Positions 53,805 to 64,000 of a stretch of DNA of 64,000 bases are shown piece by piece. The notes under the pieces were generated by a model, which was not told the origin of the DNA, did not search any database, and saw only the letters and a list, made by a program, of their open reading frames with translations. The stretch is taken from contig OY754469.1 of the NCBI GenBank assembly GCA_963575645.1, forward strand, positions 46,830,753 through 46,894,752, written 5' to 3'. The translations under genes were made by a program, and so were the position numbers. The DNA is from Xanthostigma xanthostigma. Its lineage: Eukaryota; Arthropoda; Insecta; Raphidioptera; Raphidiidae. Each line of letters opens with the position of its first letter. Within the stretch, counting starts at the first letter, position 1.

Positions 53805-55253
53805 TTTTTATTTAATGCCAAGATGAATCGATTTAGAATGACTTTTTCTATTAGTAAGCATAATATCAAACGAAACAGCGAATTTATTTTACAAAAATTT
53901 TCAATTTTGTAAGAAGCATCCCCCTTTCTTAATTTTACCGTTTTCAAAAAAACCCAAAAAACATATTGTTTACATACGACTTACAACTGAGATTATTCTT
54001 ATAAAAAAATCTTGCTGACTCGATTCCGACCACTCCCACCTCGGTATCTTTAGTCGTTTAGAAGTTACAGCGTTTTTAAATTTTTCTCCAATAATATGAA
54101 CAAACGCTCATATTTCCGAAAATAACAGTGATACGGGGTTTAAGATTGTCGGCTTGACTTTTTCTATAAGTCTGGTTAATATAAAACAGCCCCAAAATCG
54201 TTTAGTGTCTTAAAAAGTTGCATAATTTACAAAACGCATGAGAACATGAAACGATTCACGATATTTGGAAAAATATCTCAGATATGCTTAATATTGACGT
54301 GTCTTATTGAAAAAAGTACGCTAAATCGATTAGGCCTATAGATTTGCCATCCTTGTCTTAGACCAACCTGTATTGTACCGCGCTATATGCATGACTGTGA
54401 TGTCAGTAATTTGCAGAAAAGGGTCGACTTTTTGCGCTTAAGTGAGAGACTAGTAATAATTTTTTACGGTATTTTATGACGACGGTTTTATTTTAAAAGA
54501 CGCGCGTTTATATTTAAGCACATATAAGTATAGAAGATTTATTATGCCGACGTCGCACTATAGCTTTTAGATAAAAAATTATACGCACTGTATAATTTCT
54601 CTATTGTCTATTTCTTGTGTAACACACTTAACCATTTTTTTAAATATTTATTTCCAAATGCTTCCGAAACAATGGAAGGATAATAATTTATGTATGTTCG
54701 ATCACAAATAATGTCATCTGAATATCGTGTTAATTCGATGATTCAATTATAAAACTTTGTATTTTTAAATCGCGGAGGATCATTAAATTTTCCTAATTTA
54801 TTTAACGCCATGGCTAAGCCAATTTTATTTTTTTATGCAATCTTTGCTTTGAAAGTCGATGCGTAGAGTATACTAAGTGACCAATATCTAAGCACTAAAC
54901 TGTAAACTTTATATTATCGCACAGGGTGTAATAATGAAATATTCTTCAACGATGTATACTTTCGAAAAAATTACTATATAATAAAAATTCTACTGATTAT
55001 ATACTGGATTTTTTAATAAATTTTGAAATAAATGAATAAAAGTAAACTTTTAAAGCAATGATTGCATAAAATATCGTATGTTACAAGACGGGAAAGTGAC
55101 GAATTTGGATTGGGTATTTACAGAACTCTGGTTGGGCTGTATCACAGAAGAAATCGTGTGATACAGCGTAATTTGTCGGCTTGTTCTGTAACTACCCAAC
55201 TATCCCGAATTGTAACTTTAATAAAATAGCTATTATTTTTTTTTATAATTTTA
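53805..55253. other. AT-rich intergenic DNA, nothing recognised
   Basis: 1.45 kb; a short minus frame at 53657-53947 overlaps the end of D2. No gene or repeat boundary. Confidence 0.45.
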
Positions 55254-55261
55254 GTAATAGA

Positions 55262-55765
55262 CAGCTGGATTAACCTATAAGCAAAATAAGCAATTGCTTA
55301 GGGCTCAGGAGACATCAAAAATCATAACTCACCAGACCGTGTCAACAAATTTTTTTTTCTTTTTGTCAGGTTCTCAAAAATGTGATCTACTGATATAAAA
55401 TTGGCTTCAGAAGTACAAAAATTAAAAAATAAATGATAATTTATTTTTGAAAATGAAAACTAAATGTTCGACATTTTTTTTAACTTTTTTTTGAATTACT
55501 TGTATAAAAATGCCTAAGAACCGATTTTATAGACAGTCAAATTTTCAATGAAAGCATTAATTGTAAAATTCAAGTTTTTTCCCTAAAATTCTATGCTTTT
55601 TAAATTTTTTTATCAGTTTTAACCTTATGACATTCTCAATTTGAATTTTTTTTTTATAATGACAGAGAAAGACAATATTATCAGAATTTTTTAAGACTGC
55701 TGTAAGAAACGAGTGCCCATAGGTAAGAAATGCTTAGGGCATCAAGAAGTTTTAATCCGGCACTG
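55262..55765. mobile_element. hAT-type MITE, second member
   Basis: Ends CAGCTGGATTAA and TTAATCCGGCACTG, flanked by a perfect 8-bp duplication GTAATAGA (55254-55261, 55766-55773). It shares its ends, and the AATTGCTTAGGGC / GCTTAGGGCATC style subterminal sequence, with the element at 1314-1800. 504 bp, non-coding. Confidence 0.88.
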
Positions 55766-55773
55766 GTAATAGA

Positions 55774-56712
55774 TTAAATCAATTTCTTTAATGAAACCAA
55801 GAGACTGAAGAGGTTGTTTATACTTTATTCTACTGTGTCATTATTCTACAATTAGATTTTTATGCCGTTAAACAACTATTATGAAACAAACCAATTTGCT
55901 GAAGAGTTTTAGTTATTGAAGATCATACTAGACAGTATATATATAGAAAAAGTATCAAATAAAATTTACATTAAGAAATCTTTGCGAATTAACGGATGGT
56001 AAATTTCAACGATTCACTTGGTTTGGATTATAGAGCCAAAGTCGCCATGTGTATGGAGATAAAAGGAAAGAACTCCGACTATAATCGTGTGATCGTATAC
56101 CGACAAAATCAGCACAGACCATTATCGTATAGAACTCACAAGGATGTGAAAACTATTATGTCAAATTTTTAGTCGCAATATATTAAAAAAAACGGCCAAG
56201 TGCGAGTCGGACTCGCGCACCGAGGGTTCCGTGCATAGTTAGTCCAATCACGGTAATCGAGTGTCGAAGATTTTTCTCGCTAAACATATCTGTAGCTAAA
56301 AATCTATTGGTTTTTTGGCTATGCGCCCATGGACACTTCTTCTTAGTGACGTTTAAACTATAAAATAAAATCATTTTCGATCAATTTAACCGAGAACTAA
56401 ATCCCATAAGTTTTGTGCGGGGTCCTTTCTATAATTTTATTGGGAGTTTTGTCATCCTTGCGGTGAGCTTTTCACAACTACATAACTAAAGTAATTTAGT
56501 TTAAAGTTATACCGTTCAAAGAATCACTGTGTGTTACTGCTATTGGACCTTTTAATGCATTCCAAGCTATTGCAGCGTTCGTATAAATTCACAGGCGGTG
56601 TAAAACATTTGTAGAAGTATTTACAGACGGGTTTATATATATGAAATATATTAACTAAAAGCTTAGTTATTTATCGAATTGTTTTACTTTGAGAATGTAA
56701 ATTTTTGAGCCA
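55774..56712. other. Intergenic DNA with a repeat fragment
   Basis: 56188-56235 carries GGCCAAGTGCGAGTCGGACT followed by GCGCACCGAGGGTTCCG, the head of the family L repeat whose fuller copy is at 57238-57733. Otherwise nothing. Confidence 0.5.
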
Positions 56713-56720
56713 GAACCGTT

Positions 56721-57182
56721 TAGACATGGGAAAAGTCGTTACTATGAGATCACAGTGACTGTTATTCCGGTTACACAAAAATCACAGTGAAAAATCATCG
56801 TGACTTTGTCACGTCGATCACTCACATCACAAGCCCGCACGGTCTGACGTCACAACGGCGTTGTTTGCCTACTCCGTTCATGTTTGACTTTGAGCGACAG
56901 TGAGTACTGAGTAGTGACTGCGGTGACATGGAACGACATACGTTACTTTGGAACGTAGGAGCGACCGTCGTGACTGCGGTGACATGAAACGACATACGTT
57001 ACTTTGGAACGTAGATATCTCGTCAGATCATAGTGTCATGTTTGAGCGACAGTGACTGCGGTGACATGGAACGACATACGTTACTTTGGAACGTAGATAT
57101 CTCTTGTCAGATCACAGTGATTATTTTAGACGGCTTGTCACAGTGATTTTTTCATCGTGAAGTTATTTTTTCCCCAACTCTA
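56721..57182 (+). mobile_element. hAT-type MITE, family T, copy 2, with internal tandem repeats
   Basis: TAGACATGGG at the left and CCCCAACTCTA at the right, flanked by a perfect 8-bp duplication GAACCGTT (56713-56720, 57183-57190). Three internal copies of a unit with TGACTGCGGTGACATGGAAC and CGACATACGTTACTTTGGAA lie at about 56917-57098. Copy 1 (28353-28669) has one such unit. Non-coding. Confidence 0.87.
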
Positions 57183-57237
57183 GAACCGTTATTTTCCTAC
57201 GTGAATAGTATTTAACGGTTACATCTTTATTTAATAT

Positions 57238-57733
57238 AAAAAACCGACCAAGTGCCAGTCGAACTCGCGCACCGAGGGTTTCGTACAAACTTGTAAGCAT
57301 GTAAATAGTTCGTCCATCACGGGAATCGAACCTCGAAGATTTTTCCCGCTTCTTCGACAAAGGTCGCGGTCAGTTTGTCAACTAAGCAAGTAATTTCAAT
57401 GAGTTGTATTTTATAGACTAGTTGTCGTACCGTGTTGTATGCGAGAGTTTTCATATTGTGCTGTATAAATGCACCAGTAGCGGACGCTTGTTCAGTATAT
57501 GTGCGTAGCATGTTGTTGCGGTTAAAAAACACTATTTTTTTGTGATGTAACTACAAATTTACGATTTTCGGATTTTTCCCTTTACTCCCTTGCCAAATTT
57601 CATGATTCTAGGTCAACGGGAAATACCTTATAGGTTTTGATTCCCAAGAATCTTGACAGACAGACAGACGGACGGACAACAAAGTGATACTATAAGGGTT
57701 CCTTTTCTACTTTTGAGGTACGGAAGCCTAAAT
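57238..57733 (+). mobile_element. Family L repeat (insect CAAGTGCGAGTCGG type)
   Basis: The head reads ACCAAGTGCCAGTCGAACTC and GCGCACCGAGGGTTTCG. The tail has GACAGACAGACAGACGGACG, AAAGTGATACTATAAGGGTT and TTTTGAGGTACGG. This pairing of head and tail matches a repeat I recall as very common in Lepidoptera. Short minus frames inside it are chance. Confidence 0.65.
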
Positions 57734-57734
57734 G

Positions 57735-58138
57735 TCATTTTGTTGGACAAGCCTGCTTGGCATTAAGGCGACTATATACTTACATGGTCGATACTGGGAA
57801 ATTGCATTGGAACTGCAGTCAGATTCTGACTCGCGAATGGAATGTTGTGTTGTCGAATGTGTGTTTCTAATGAGTTTTAAACGAGGTCATATCAAATTGA
57901 TTTTTCCTATTACTAAATACTTTTTCATTACAAATCAAACTTCGGAAACTTCTTTGACAATTTTGAAAAGAAATTTATATTTTAATCAACTCTATTAACA
58001 TACTGAAGCCAATGATTATAAAAAAACAAACCACACCATCGTTTTAAATTCTTTGCATCGAACATGCAAAAAATAAGGAATAATTAATAAAAACAATATA
58101 ATGTCAAACTTAATTAAAAAGATGTAATTAGAAACGTC
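57735..58138. other. Nothing recognised
   Basis: An 88-aa frame (57732-57998) starts at the repeat edge and shows no family resemblance. Confidence 0.4.
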
Positions 58139-58139
58139 A

Positions 58140-58312
58140 AAAAAACATGTAATGACATCTGATTTTACTGAATTTACTTAAAGCTATTAGTTCAGAAGCA
58201 AATCTGGTAGTATTTGCTCAAAGCTATTAGTTCAGACGCCGGGCCGCAAACGAAATATATTTTGCAAAATTATATCTATCGTACCCGGGTGAAACCGGGA
58301 CTTACCGCTAGT
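58140..58312 (-). mobile_element. RTE-type tail, family R2, copy e (truncated)
   Basis: Reverse complement of the R2 head: ends GGGTGAAACCGGGACTTACC then GCTAG, with two AGCTATTAGTTCAGA blocks. The distal half is missing. Confidence 0.72.
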
Positions 58313-59220
58313 AACTAAATAAATAAAATATTCTGTCAAATAATAAAAAAAAACTTTTTGAAAATGAATAGAATAATAAAAACTTTTACTGTTAAACATA
58401 ATATAAAAAGAAAAATGAACTAGACTTTCAATTACCATTATATCAAAGATTGTATAGTTAACTAATAAAATTCTTAAAAAAATAAATAAAAACTAGCAAA
58501 AGACTTGACTCCAATACTCAGTGCAATTAATTAACAATTCATTCAAACTTCATAAAAGACTTTCTTTGTACCAGTATATTTTAGTGTATATGTACGAGTT
58601 TATTCAGTCAGCAAAGTTTTTTCTCGTTTTATTTCATTTCAATTTATCTCTGCCATTCATTATCTCGGCCGGAGCTGGTTGAAAGAAAATTGCTACATAA
58701 ATAAAAAAAGTTTACGTTCTTTATTTGTCAAAAGTCCGTAGGAAGAATGAGGAGATGTGAGGCTGCTGAAGAAAAAAACTGTTCAACCCAAGGGCGGCAG
58801 AAATTGTTTCAATTGTGTCTTGAAAATTATATTTTAATAAAAAGGTGACGATTTGTGTATCGATTAAAAATTTTTAAGATACTGCGTCGTAAACGTTAGA
58901 AGTTTTTACTTAAATAAGAAAAAAACAATATTGTTTATAGCAACTATAATTCCAGACAATAGAGCGATACAAATTATCGAATTTTATGAATTTATACGTA
59001 TTTCAAACAAAGCATAGAAAACAAAAAAATTGTGGAAATATCAATTGGCTAAAAATTCTGAAATTGAGTAAATTTATTTTTCCAACTAAGCTTTCCTCTT
59101 TTTTTTCTATTTTAGCAATGCAAATTGTTTTTTAAAAACCTGCTCATAACATATCATGTATTTTGTAACGTTAAAACTGATTTTAATTTTAACCCTTAAA
59201 ATCCACTCATCGGAATTCTG
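58313..59220. other. Nothing recognised
   Basis: AT-rich DNA; GGCTGCTGAAG at 58762 echoes the hairpin at 26219. Confidence 0.4.
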
Positions 59221-59224
59221 ACAC

Positions 59225-59726
59225 CGTTTCAAATTGTGCCTCGATCGTCGAAATCAGTCCAGTGGTTTAGGAGTCGTACAAAAACAAAATCTCTCGTCGC
59301 GTCTGTCTGTCTGTCTGAACGCGATAAACTCAAAAACTACCGAACGGATTTTCATACGACTTTCACCAATGGACAGAGTGAGTCAAGACAAAGTTTGATG
59401 TGAATAATTCATTAATGTTTTTTTGTAAATTGGTTGAAATATGACGATGATTGTTGAAGCTGTCGGAAAAAATCAAGCCGACTGGGAACTTTCATCGAAA
59501 ACGCTGCCTAATCCCTTTGAGATATAACAAAACAATATATGGTGAAATTGTTCCTCTTTTATAGGTCTACAGAAAAGTCCGCAATAGCATATGTCTATCT
59601 TTTAAAGATAGCTTACTACACCCATTTTAATGTGAAGCGTTTTTCGTGAATATCAGTTTTGTAAGTCAACAAAAAAAACGGTGGCAATCTACAAATTCGA
59701 GCAAAACCGGAGCGGCCCGCTAGTAG
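59225..59726 (+). mobile_element. RTE-like retroposon tail, family R3
   Basis: Contains CGCGTCTGTCTGTCTGTCTG, CGATAAACTCAAAAACTACC and GAACGGATTTTCATACGACT. It ends with ACCGGAGCGGCCCGCTAGTA. This order is typical of insect RTE-derived tails. Non-coding. Confidence 0.6.
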
Positions 59727-59837
59727 ATAATAACCTGAAATTGTACAAACCATAGAAAATCCTGTAAATCTCAAAGAAAAATATTAACAATCAAGCAGAG
59801 TACAACCCAAAATTGATTCGTAAACAACAAAAAATTG

Positions 59838-60220
59838 TAGTGTAAACTCCACTTAACGTCATTCGATATAACAACAAACTCCTTAAAACGTCGAAATTAC
59901 TTAACTCTAGTTGGTTTATCTTGTTGCTCATACACACTTAATAACGACACAACCACTCTGAATAACGACAACAATACGTCATCATTAAGCAATAAACAGT
60001 AGTTGTTTGTTATTTTGTTGCTTTGTTGTCGGCATCATTCGTACCGAGGATTCTAAGCGATTCGTTCTTTTGTTTGTTGTGATTATCTTTCATATGTTTA
60101 GTTCAGCTGCTTATCGATAAGTTATCATCAAAAAAATAATGGATTATTTCTTCTCTCCGATTAACGACAACTCTTAATAACGTACAGTCTCTTGAGTGTC
60201 GCTATATAGAGTTTACACTG
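59838..60220 (+). mobile_element. pogo/Tigger-like MITE, copy 3
   Basis: TAGTGTAAACTCC at the left (first base changed from C) and GAGTTTACACTG before TA at the right. Interior aligned with 3958-4482 through AACTCTAGTTGGTTTA and CTTATCGATAAGTTATCAT, but without the transposase remnant. 383 bp. Confidence 0.78.
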
Positions 60221-60222
60221 TA

Positions 60223-60653
60223 ATTGAAAACAAAACAATAAAGTAAATATAACGTAATAATGATTGACTATAAAAACACGCTATGATAAGCGTGATAACG
60301 TGTTAAATATGATGTAATCGTTTTCCAATCATCATCGTCAAGCAATTCGCAAACAAAAATAATCATCTCTCGGCTGAAAATGGGAGCGATTTTGCGTATT
60401 TTGTTGCTCATTTGCATTTTATGTTAATATACATTATGTGTTTCATTATACCGTGCAGTGCTATGGGCAATATAGTATAAACAAATGTGTTTAACTGTTT
60501 TGTTCAGTGCCTGCGAATATTAAATACGAGCAATTCGAATACCAGCTTTCCACTATTATTCCTGTTGCTGTGACAAAACACTGTTCGGCTTGTTTTCAGA
60601 AACTTATTGAAATATAATTAATTTTTTATCGTGTGTTGTTATTAATTATTATC
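60223..60653. other. Nothing recognised
   Basis: AT-rich DNA, no supported feature. Confidence 0.4.
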
Positions 60654-60893
60654 TACTAGCGGCCCGGCCCGGCTTCGCCCGAATTTCCATCGTTTCTTCG
60701 TCGCCTTATGTTGCAAAATTTGTCACCACGAAAAGCGCTTTTATTTTAATTCTATAATATGTTATAACGTATGTCTATAATATATTATAGCCTAAGGTCA
60801 TAAATATTGATGAAAAAATTTTTGAAATCGGATGAGTAGTTTCGGAGATTACCTGCCTTCAAACTTTCCTCTTTATAAAATTAGTGTTAATAT
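60654..60893 (+). mobile_element. RTE-like tail, third type
   Basis: CTAGCGGCCCGGCCCGGCTT head, GAAATCGGATGAGTAGTTTC and GGAGATTACCTGCCTTCAAA near the end, then CTCTTTATAAAATTAGTG. Organised like R1 and R2 but of different sequence. Confidence 0.62.
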
Positions 60894-61325
60894 AAGGGTC
60901 ACTGCACACGAGGCTGGTTTTGCCGCTAGATTCCTTGCTAGATTTGGCTGCTAGTTTTCAAGTGTGCTGTGGCGCTTCACACGGTGCTCGGTTTGAAGCT
61001 AGTTTAGTTTGGTGCGCGCGCAGTAACAGTTCGAATGTTTACAAAAGTGAACGTTTCTTGTCTCTGAACATAACACACGCTATGACGCCCACGTGACAAG
61101 GGTTGATTGAAAAAAACACACTTATTTTTCATTTGTTAAAATGAATATTTAACGTTTCATGAGATATGAACATTTTGTCAAAAACTCCACATTCTCCTTT
61201 GTCCACCTTAGGAATTGAATTTTGAAAAATACTTTCTTATTAGGTGCCTGCGTCACAAAAGGAACCTACTGTCTAAATTTTATCATGTAAAGAAATATTC
61301 ACATTTTAAGTATAACTTGAAAGTG
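60894..61325. other. Nothing recognised
   Basis: 60910-61010 has TGCTAG/CTAGATT alternations (GCTAGATTCC, GCTAGATTTGGCTGCTAG). No gene. Confidence 0.35.
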
Positions 61326-61745
61326 TATCGTAGCGGTGAGAACACTAGACTCGCATTCGGGAGGTACCGGGTTCGAATCCCGGCGGGGGCAGATGTGGCT
61401 GGAAGTTTTTCCCACTGTCTCTCGCCGAGAAACGGTAATTCCTGTACCGGCCGTCTTGTTGAGGTTTTCCATGGTTTCCCTCAACAATTCCAGATAAATG
61501 TCGAGGTGGTTCCTTATTCAAGGCAATGGCGGATTACCTGTCAAATTCCTGTGCTCTGCAAAATTTGCCTACCTTATCTTAATGTCCTAAAATTCTTTCA
61601 TTCGCCCATTGCTATTAATTAAGTGGAAGTTTAAAAATGTAGAAAATAACGGGAAGTGTGATAGATGGAAAGTAGTAATGGTGCGAATGGCGTCTGTTAT
61701 GACATAAAGTCGAGAAGCGGACGTTAAACGCATTATTATTATTAA
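61326..61745 (+). mobile_element. tRNA-headed SINE, family S, copy S2
   Basis: Closely matches S1 (33555-34058) from the A box (TATCGTAGCGGTGAGAAC) through the B box GGTTCGAATCC (61370-61380), GAGGTTTTCCATGGTTTCCC, GCCCATTGCTATTAATTAAG to the ATT tail (61731-61743). The first bases of the head are missing. S1 has about 90 bp more before the tail. The 135-aa frame over it is chance. Confidence 0.88.
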
Positions 61746-62100
61746 CTTATTCATTAAACGGAGTTTCAATTGTTCCAATTTGTTTATATAGTTCGATATT
61801 TCGCAGTTTAAATGTAAATAATGTCTATTTTTAAACCTCTCACATTAATAAACTATCCCATTATTTTGATGAAGCGACCTGGTATTCGACCTCTGACATT
61901 TGACATTTGCATCCGGAGAGCTGTTTGCAAATGACGAAGGCTATTAATTTCTTTTGAGTTTTACAAACACACTGCAATTTCTAAGAACGAGCTGATTTTT
62001 AATTTACATTATAATATAGCTTTTTATCGATAAATAAAATCAATTGATCGGACCACTAATTAAATGTAAAGAGCTTTTATCGCATACCATTGCTGGTAAA
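61746..62100. other. Nothing recognised
   Basis: AT-rich DNA, no supported feature. Confidence 0.4.
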
Positions 62101-62101
62101 C

Positions 62102-62441
62102 ATATCAAACTAAAAAGTGAAAAATAAATATAGTTTAAAAAAAACTAAAAAACACGCTTTATATCGAATTAAAAAGTAAAAAATATTTTTTTTCAAAACA
62201 AGCTTAAAACAATAATGAATAAAAAATACTAGTATTATTGTGAAAAAAGCGTGGGGCGCTCGATGTACGAAAATGTGGAACAAAGCGCCCCACGCTTTTT
62301 TCACAATAATACTAGTATTTTTTATTCATTATTGTTTTAAGCTTATTTTTAAAAAAATATTTTCTACTTTTTAGTTCGATATAAATCGTGTTTTTTAGTT
62401 TTTTTTAAACTATATTTATTTTTTACTTTTTAGTTTGATAT
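62102..62441. repeat. Giant palindrome, arms about 159 bp
   Basis: The left arm 62102-62260 and right arm 62284-62441 are inverted copies with only a handful of differences, around a 23-base spacer (62261-62283). At the centre are GCGTGGGGCGCT and AGCGCCCCACGC. The outer 70 bp of the right arm is repeated in tandem at about 62442-62508 (TTTTTTAAACTATATTTATT), so this arm is effectively doubled. No coding frame. Confidence 0.9.
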
Positions 62442-62540
62442 AAAGCGTGTTTTTTAGTTTTTTTTAAACTATATTTATTTTCCACTTTTTAGTTCGATTT
62501 ATTTTCAAAAATTTGCCGAAAAAAAAACAATTTTTATTTT

Positions 62541-62628
62541 CGGCGTGGACGGGATTAGAACCCACGACCCGTGATTCCGAGAGTTGACGTCAGCGAAGAC
62601 CCGTGCCTTAAACCGTACGGCTAACCAC
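62541..62628 (-). pseudogene. tRNA-like sequence / pol III promoter remnant
   Basis: On the minus strand: A-box-like GTGGTTAGCCGTACGGTTTA (AAGGC follows), B-box-like GGTTCTAATCCC, and the acceptor-like end CCACGCCG. The 5' acceptor strand does not pair well and the middle holds a duplicated CACGGGTC. Probably a SINE head or degraded tRNA with a long variable arm. Confidence 0.5.
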
Positions 62629-62629
62629 T

Positions 62630-63440
62630 GTAGTTACAGTGCTGACATATTATACTACAGTAATAAACCACTTGCTATAGTCCAAACGAAGGTTACAAAC
62701 AAACATACATACAAACTTACAAGTGAAGTTAATATAAAGAGTGTAAAATTAAGAAATATTGAAATATTTGTAATGATTCCCTTAATTTAATTGATTTTCA
62801 TCGTTTTTAAAATACGCCTCTTCATCTATTTTATAACACAGTCCTATTTATTATAATATTTATATAAAATTTTTGTACGAAGGCGGTTAGATGGTTTTGG
62901 CAGGAACATGTCGATAAAGCGTAGCAGTCGCTCTTACAAAATGGGTTCCTGACTTTTTTACTCTTTTTTATAGTATACTTCAGAGCAATGGAACTACCCT
63001 ACAGTAAATGATGTGTCGTCCATAACTTTTTTATAACTTTGTCATTTGAGTTTTACCTCGCCGCTCATATATGAAACTTATTCGAGAAATATGTGTACAG
63101 AATGTGACCTTGTTCTCTAGCTAATATAAAAAATGACTGCGTTCGCATACTTTAAAAAAAAAAAACTTTGATTGAATTTATTTTATAGAATGATGAGAAA
63201 AACTGTATTAAAATAAATAGCTTGTTTTAGGATTATGTTTTATATACATAAAATTTGAGTGCCTGCTACCAACATACTTTGTTGATGTCACCTATATAAT
63301 AACACGAACTTTGTATTATAGTAGCTACTACAAGGATAGCAGTTCAATTTATATTTCTTGTATATATTGTTGTTTTAATCATGTAAAGAACGATCTTATT
63401 GGAAACATGTATTGTTTATAAATCAATATTAATATATTGT
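62630..63440. other. Nothing recognised
   Basis: AT-rich DNA; no gene, RNA or repeat boundary that I can support. Confidence 0.4.
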
Positions 63441-63472
63441 TACACGCTCCCCCCAGCTGAGACGCTAATGTG

Positions 63473-63600
63473 TTCTATCGAATGTTCTCGCAAAACCACA
63501 ACAATGACTACAGGTAGATTTTTCTGGAACGTGCAAGAAATCGCTCGAAGACAAACCCAACGCGTATAAATACGGCGCGCGACAGAGACACATACAGCCA
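63473..63600 (+). promoter_or_regulatory. Heat-shock-type promoter: two HSE arrays and TATA box
   Basis: Array 1 (63480-63492) reads GAA-tg-TTC-tc-GCA. Array 2 (63522-63549) has TTC-tg-GAA-cg-TGC-aa-GAA and a further in-phase GAA at 63547, so units fall every 5 bp. TATAAATA is at 63565-63572, 16 bp below array 2, with GACAGAGACA after it. This is the layout of insect Hsp70 promoters. No open frame follows before the window ends. A heat-responsive LTR is the main alternative. The transcription start would be near 63595. Confidence 0.6.
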
Positions 63601-64000
63601 TATGCAGTCATATACAGTGTGTTTAACAATCGACAAATAGTTGTGACATAAATTATTCAGTCAGTACCGTAAACAGTACTGAGGTAACTACTGAGATAAG
63701 TAGATAAATGAACTGTGTAATAACTAGTACGGAGTGCGGTATAATAGACCATTGATGTCAATTATATAAAGCTGGTTTAACATAAATAATTTATTGTATA
63801 TAGTTGACAAATCAGTGTGTAAAATAAATTTTGGTGTGTTCCTGTGTAGTAAATATTTTGTGTACATAAATAGTGACTTATATTCTTTTATTTTATTAAT
63901 TTGTTGTTTCGTTTCTGTTGCGAAAAAGAGAAGTACTTTAGTTTGTTAGTTTATTTGTTTTGTTAGACGTAGTTATTGTAAATAAATAGTTTCCACCACG
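63601..64000 (+). other. Putative 5' untranslated or LTR sequence to window end
   Basis: AT-rich, with only short frames (ATGs near 63603 and 63709 close quickly). If the promoter serves a host gene, its coding part lies to the right of the window. Confidence 0.35.

Noticed and set aside
61215..61622. 135-aa plus-strand frame
   Set aside because: It runs through the head and body of SINE S2 and has no protein-like conservation.

Overview
The window is an AT-rich stretch of nuclear DNA from an insect, and it is dominated by transposable elements. I found no complete host gene. The kingdom call is firm: it rests on an intact arthropod-type Ty3/gypsy element, an intact I/Jockey-type LINE, tRNA-headed SINEs, non-autonomous Helitrons, and hAT and pogo MITEs. 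Several repeats match, from memory, families very common in Lepidoptera: the RTE-type tails starting near CTAGCGGTCCCGCCCGG, and the repeat with the core CAAGTGCGAGTCGGACTCG. Lepidoptera is therefore my first guess, but Hemiptera and other insects are not excluded.

Layout. 1-10 kb: small DNA transposons (a hAT MITE with a perfect 8-bp target duplication, two pogo/Tigger-type MITEs, one of them keeping the start of a transposase gene) and two larger elements with terminal inverted repeats. 10.7-15.1 kb: a complete Ty3/gypsy element on the minus strand, with LTRs identical by eye, a 5-bp target duplication and one unbroken 1288-aa Gag-Pol frame. 16-28 kb: four copies of a non-autonomous Helitron family, mixed with RTE-type tails, a 5' fragment of tRNA-Lys and palindromic repeats. 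28-39 kb: hAT MITEs, a SINE, further RTE tails and fold-back elements. 39.8-45.5 kb: a full-length LINE with two intact ORFs, a poly(A) tail and a 12-bp target duplication. 45.5-54 kb: nested repeats, including a 964-bp element inside a fold-back element, a retroposon carrying a tRNA-like sequence between hairpin arms, and a 620-bp element nested in an RTE tail. 54-64 kb: hAT MITEs, a second SINE copy, a palindrome with arms of about 160 bp, and at the right edge a promoter with phased heat-shock elements and a TATA box.

Only two loci could supply proteins: the gypsy element (protease, reverse transcriptase, RNase H, integrase) and the LINE (nucleic-acid-binding ORF1; endonuclease, reverse transcriptase, RNase H). 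The SINEs and other retroposons probably depend on LINE machinery, though not necessarily on this LINE. The MITEs and Helitrons need transposases encoded elsewhere. Two short candidate host exons (near 24.95 kb and 51.4 kb) and the heat-shock promoter near 63.5 kb are the only hints of host genes.
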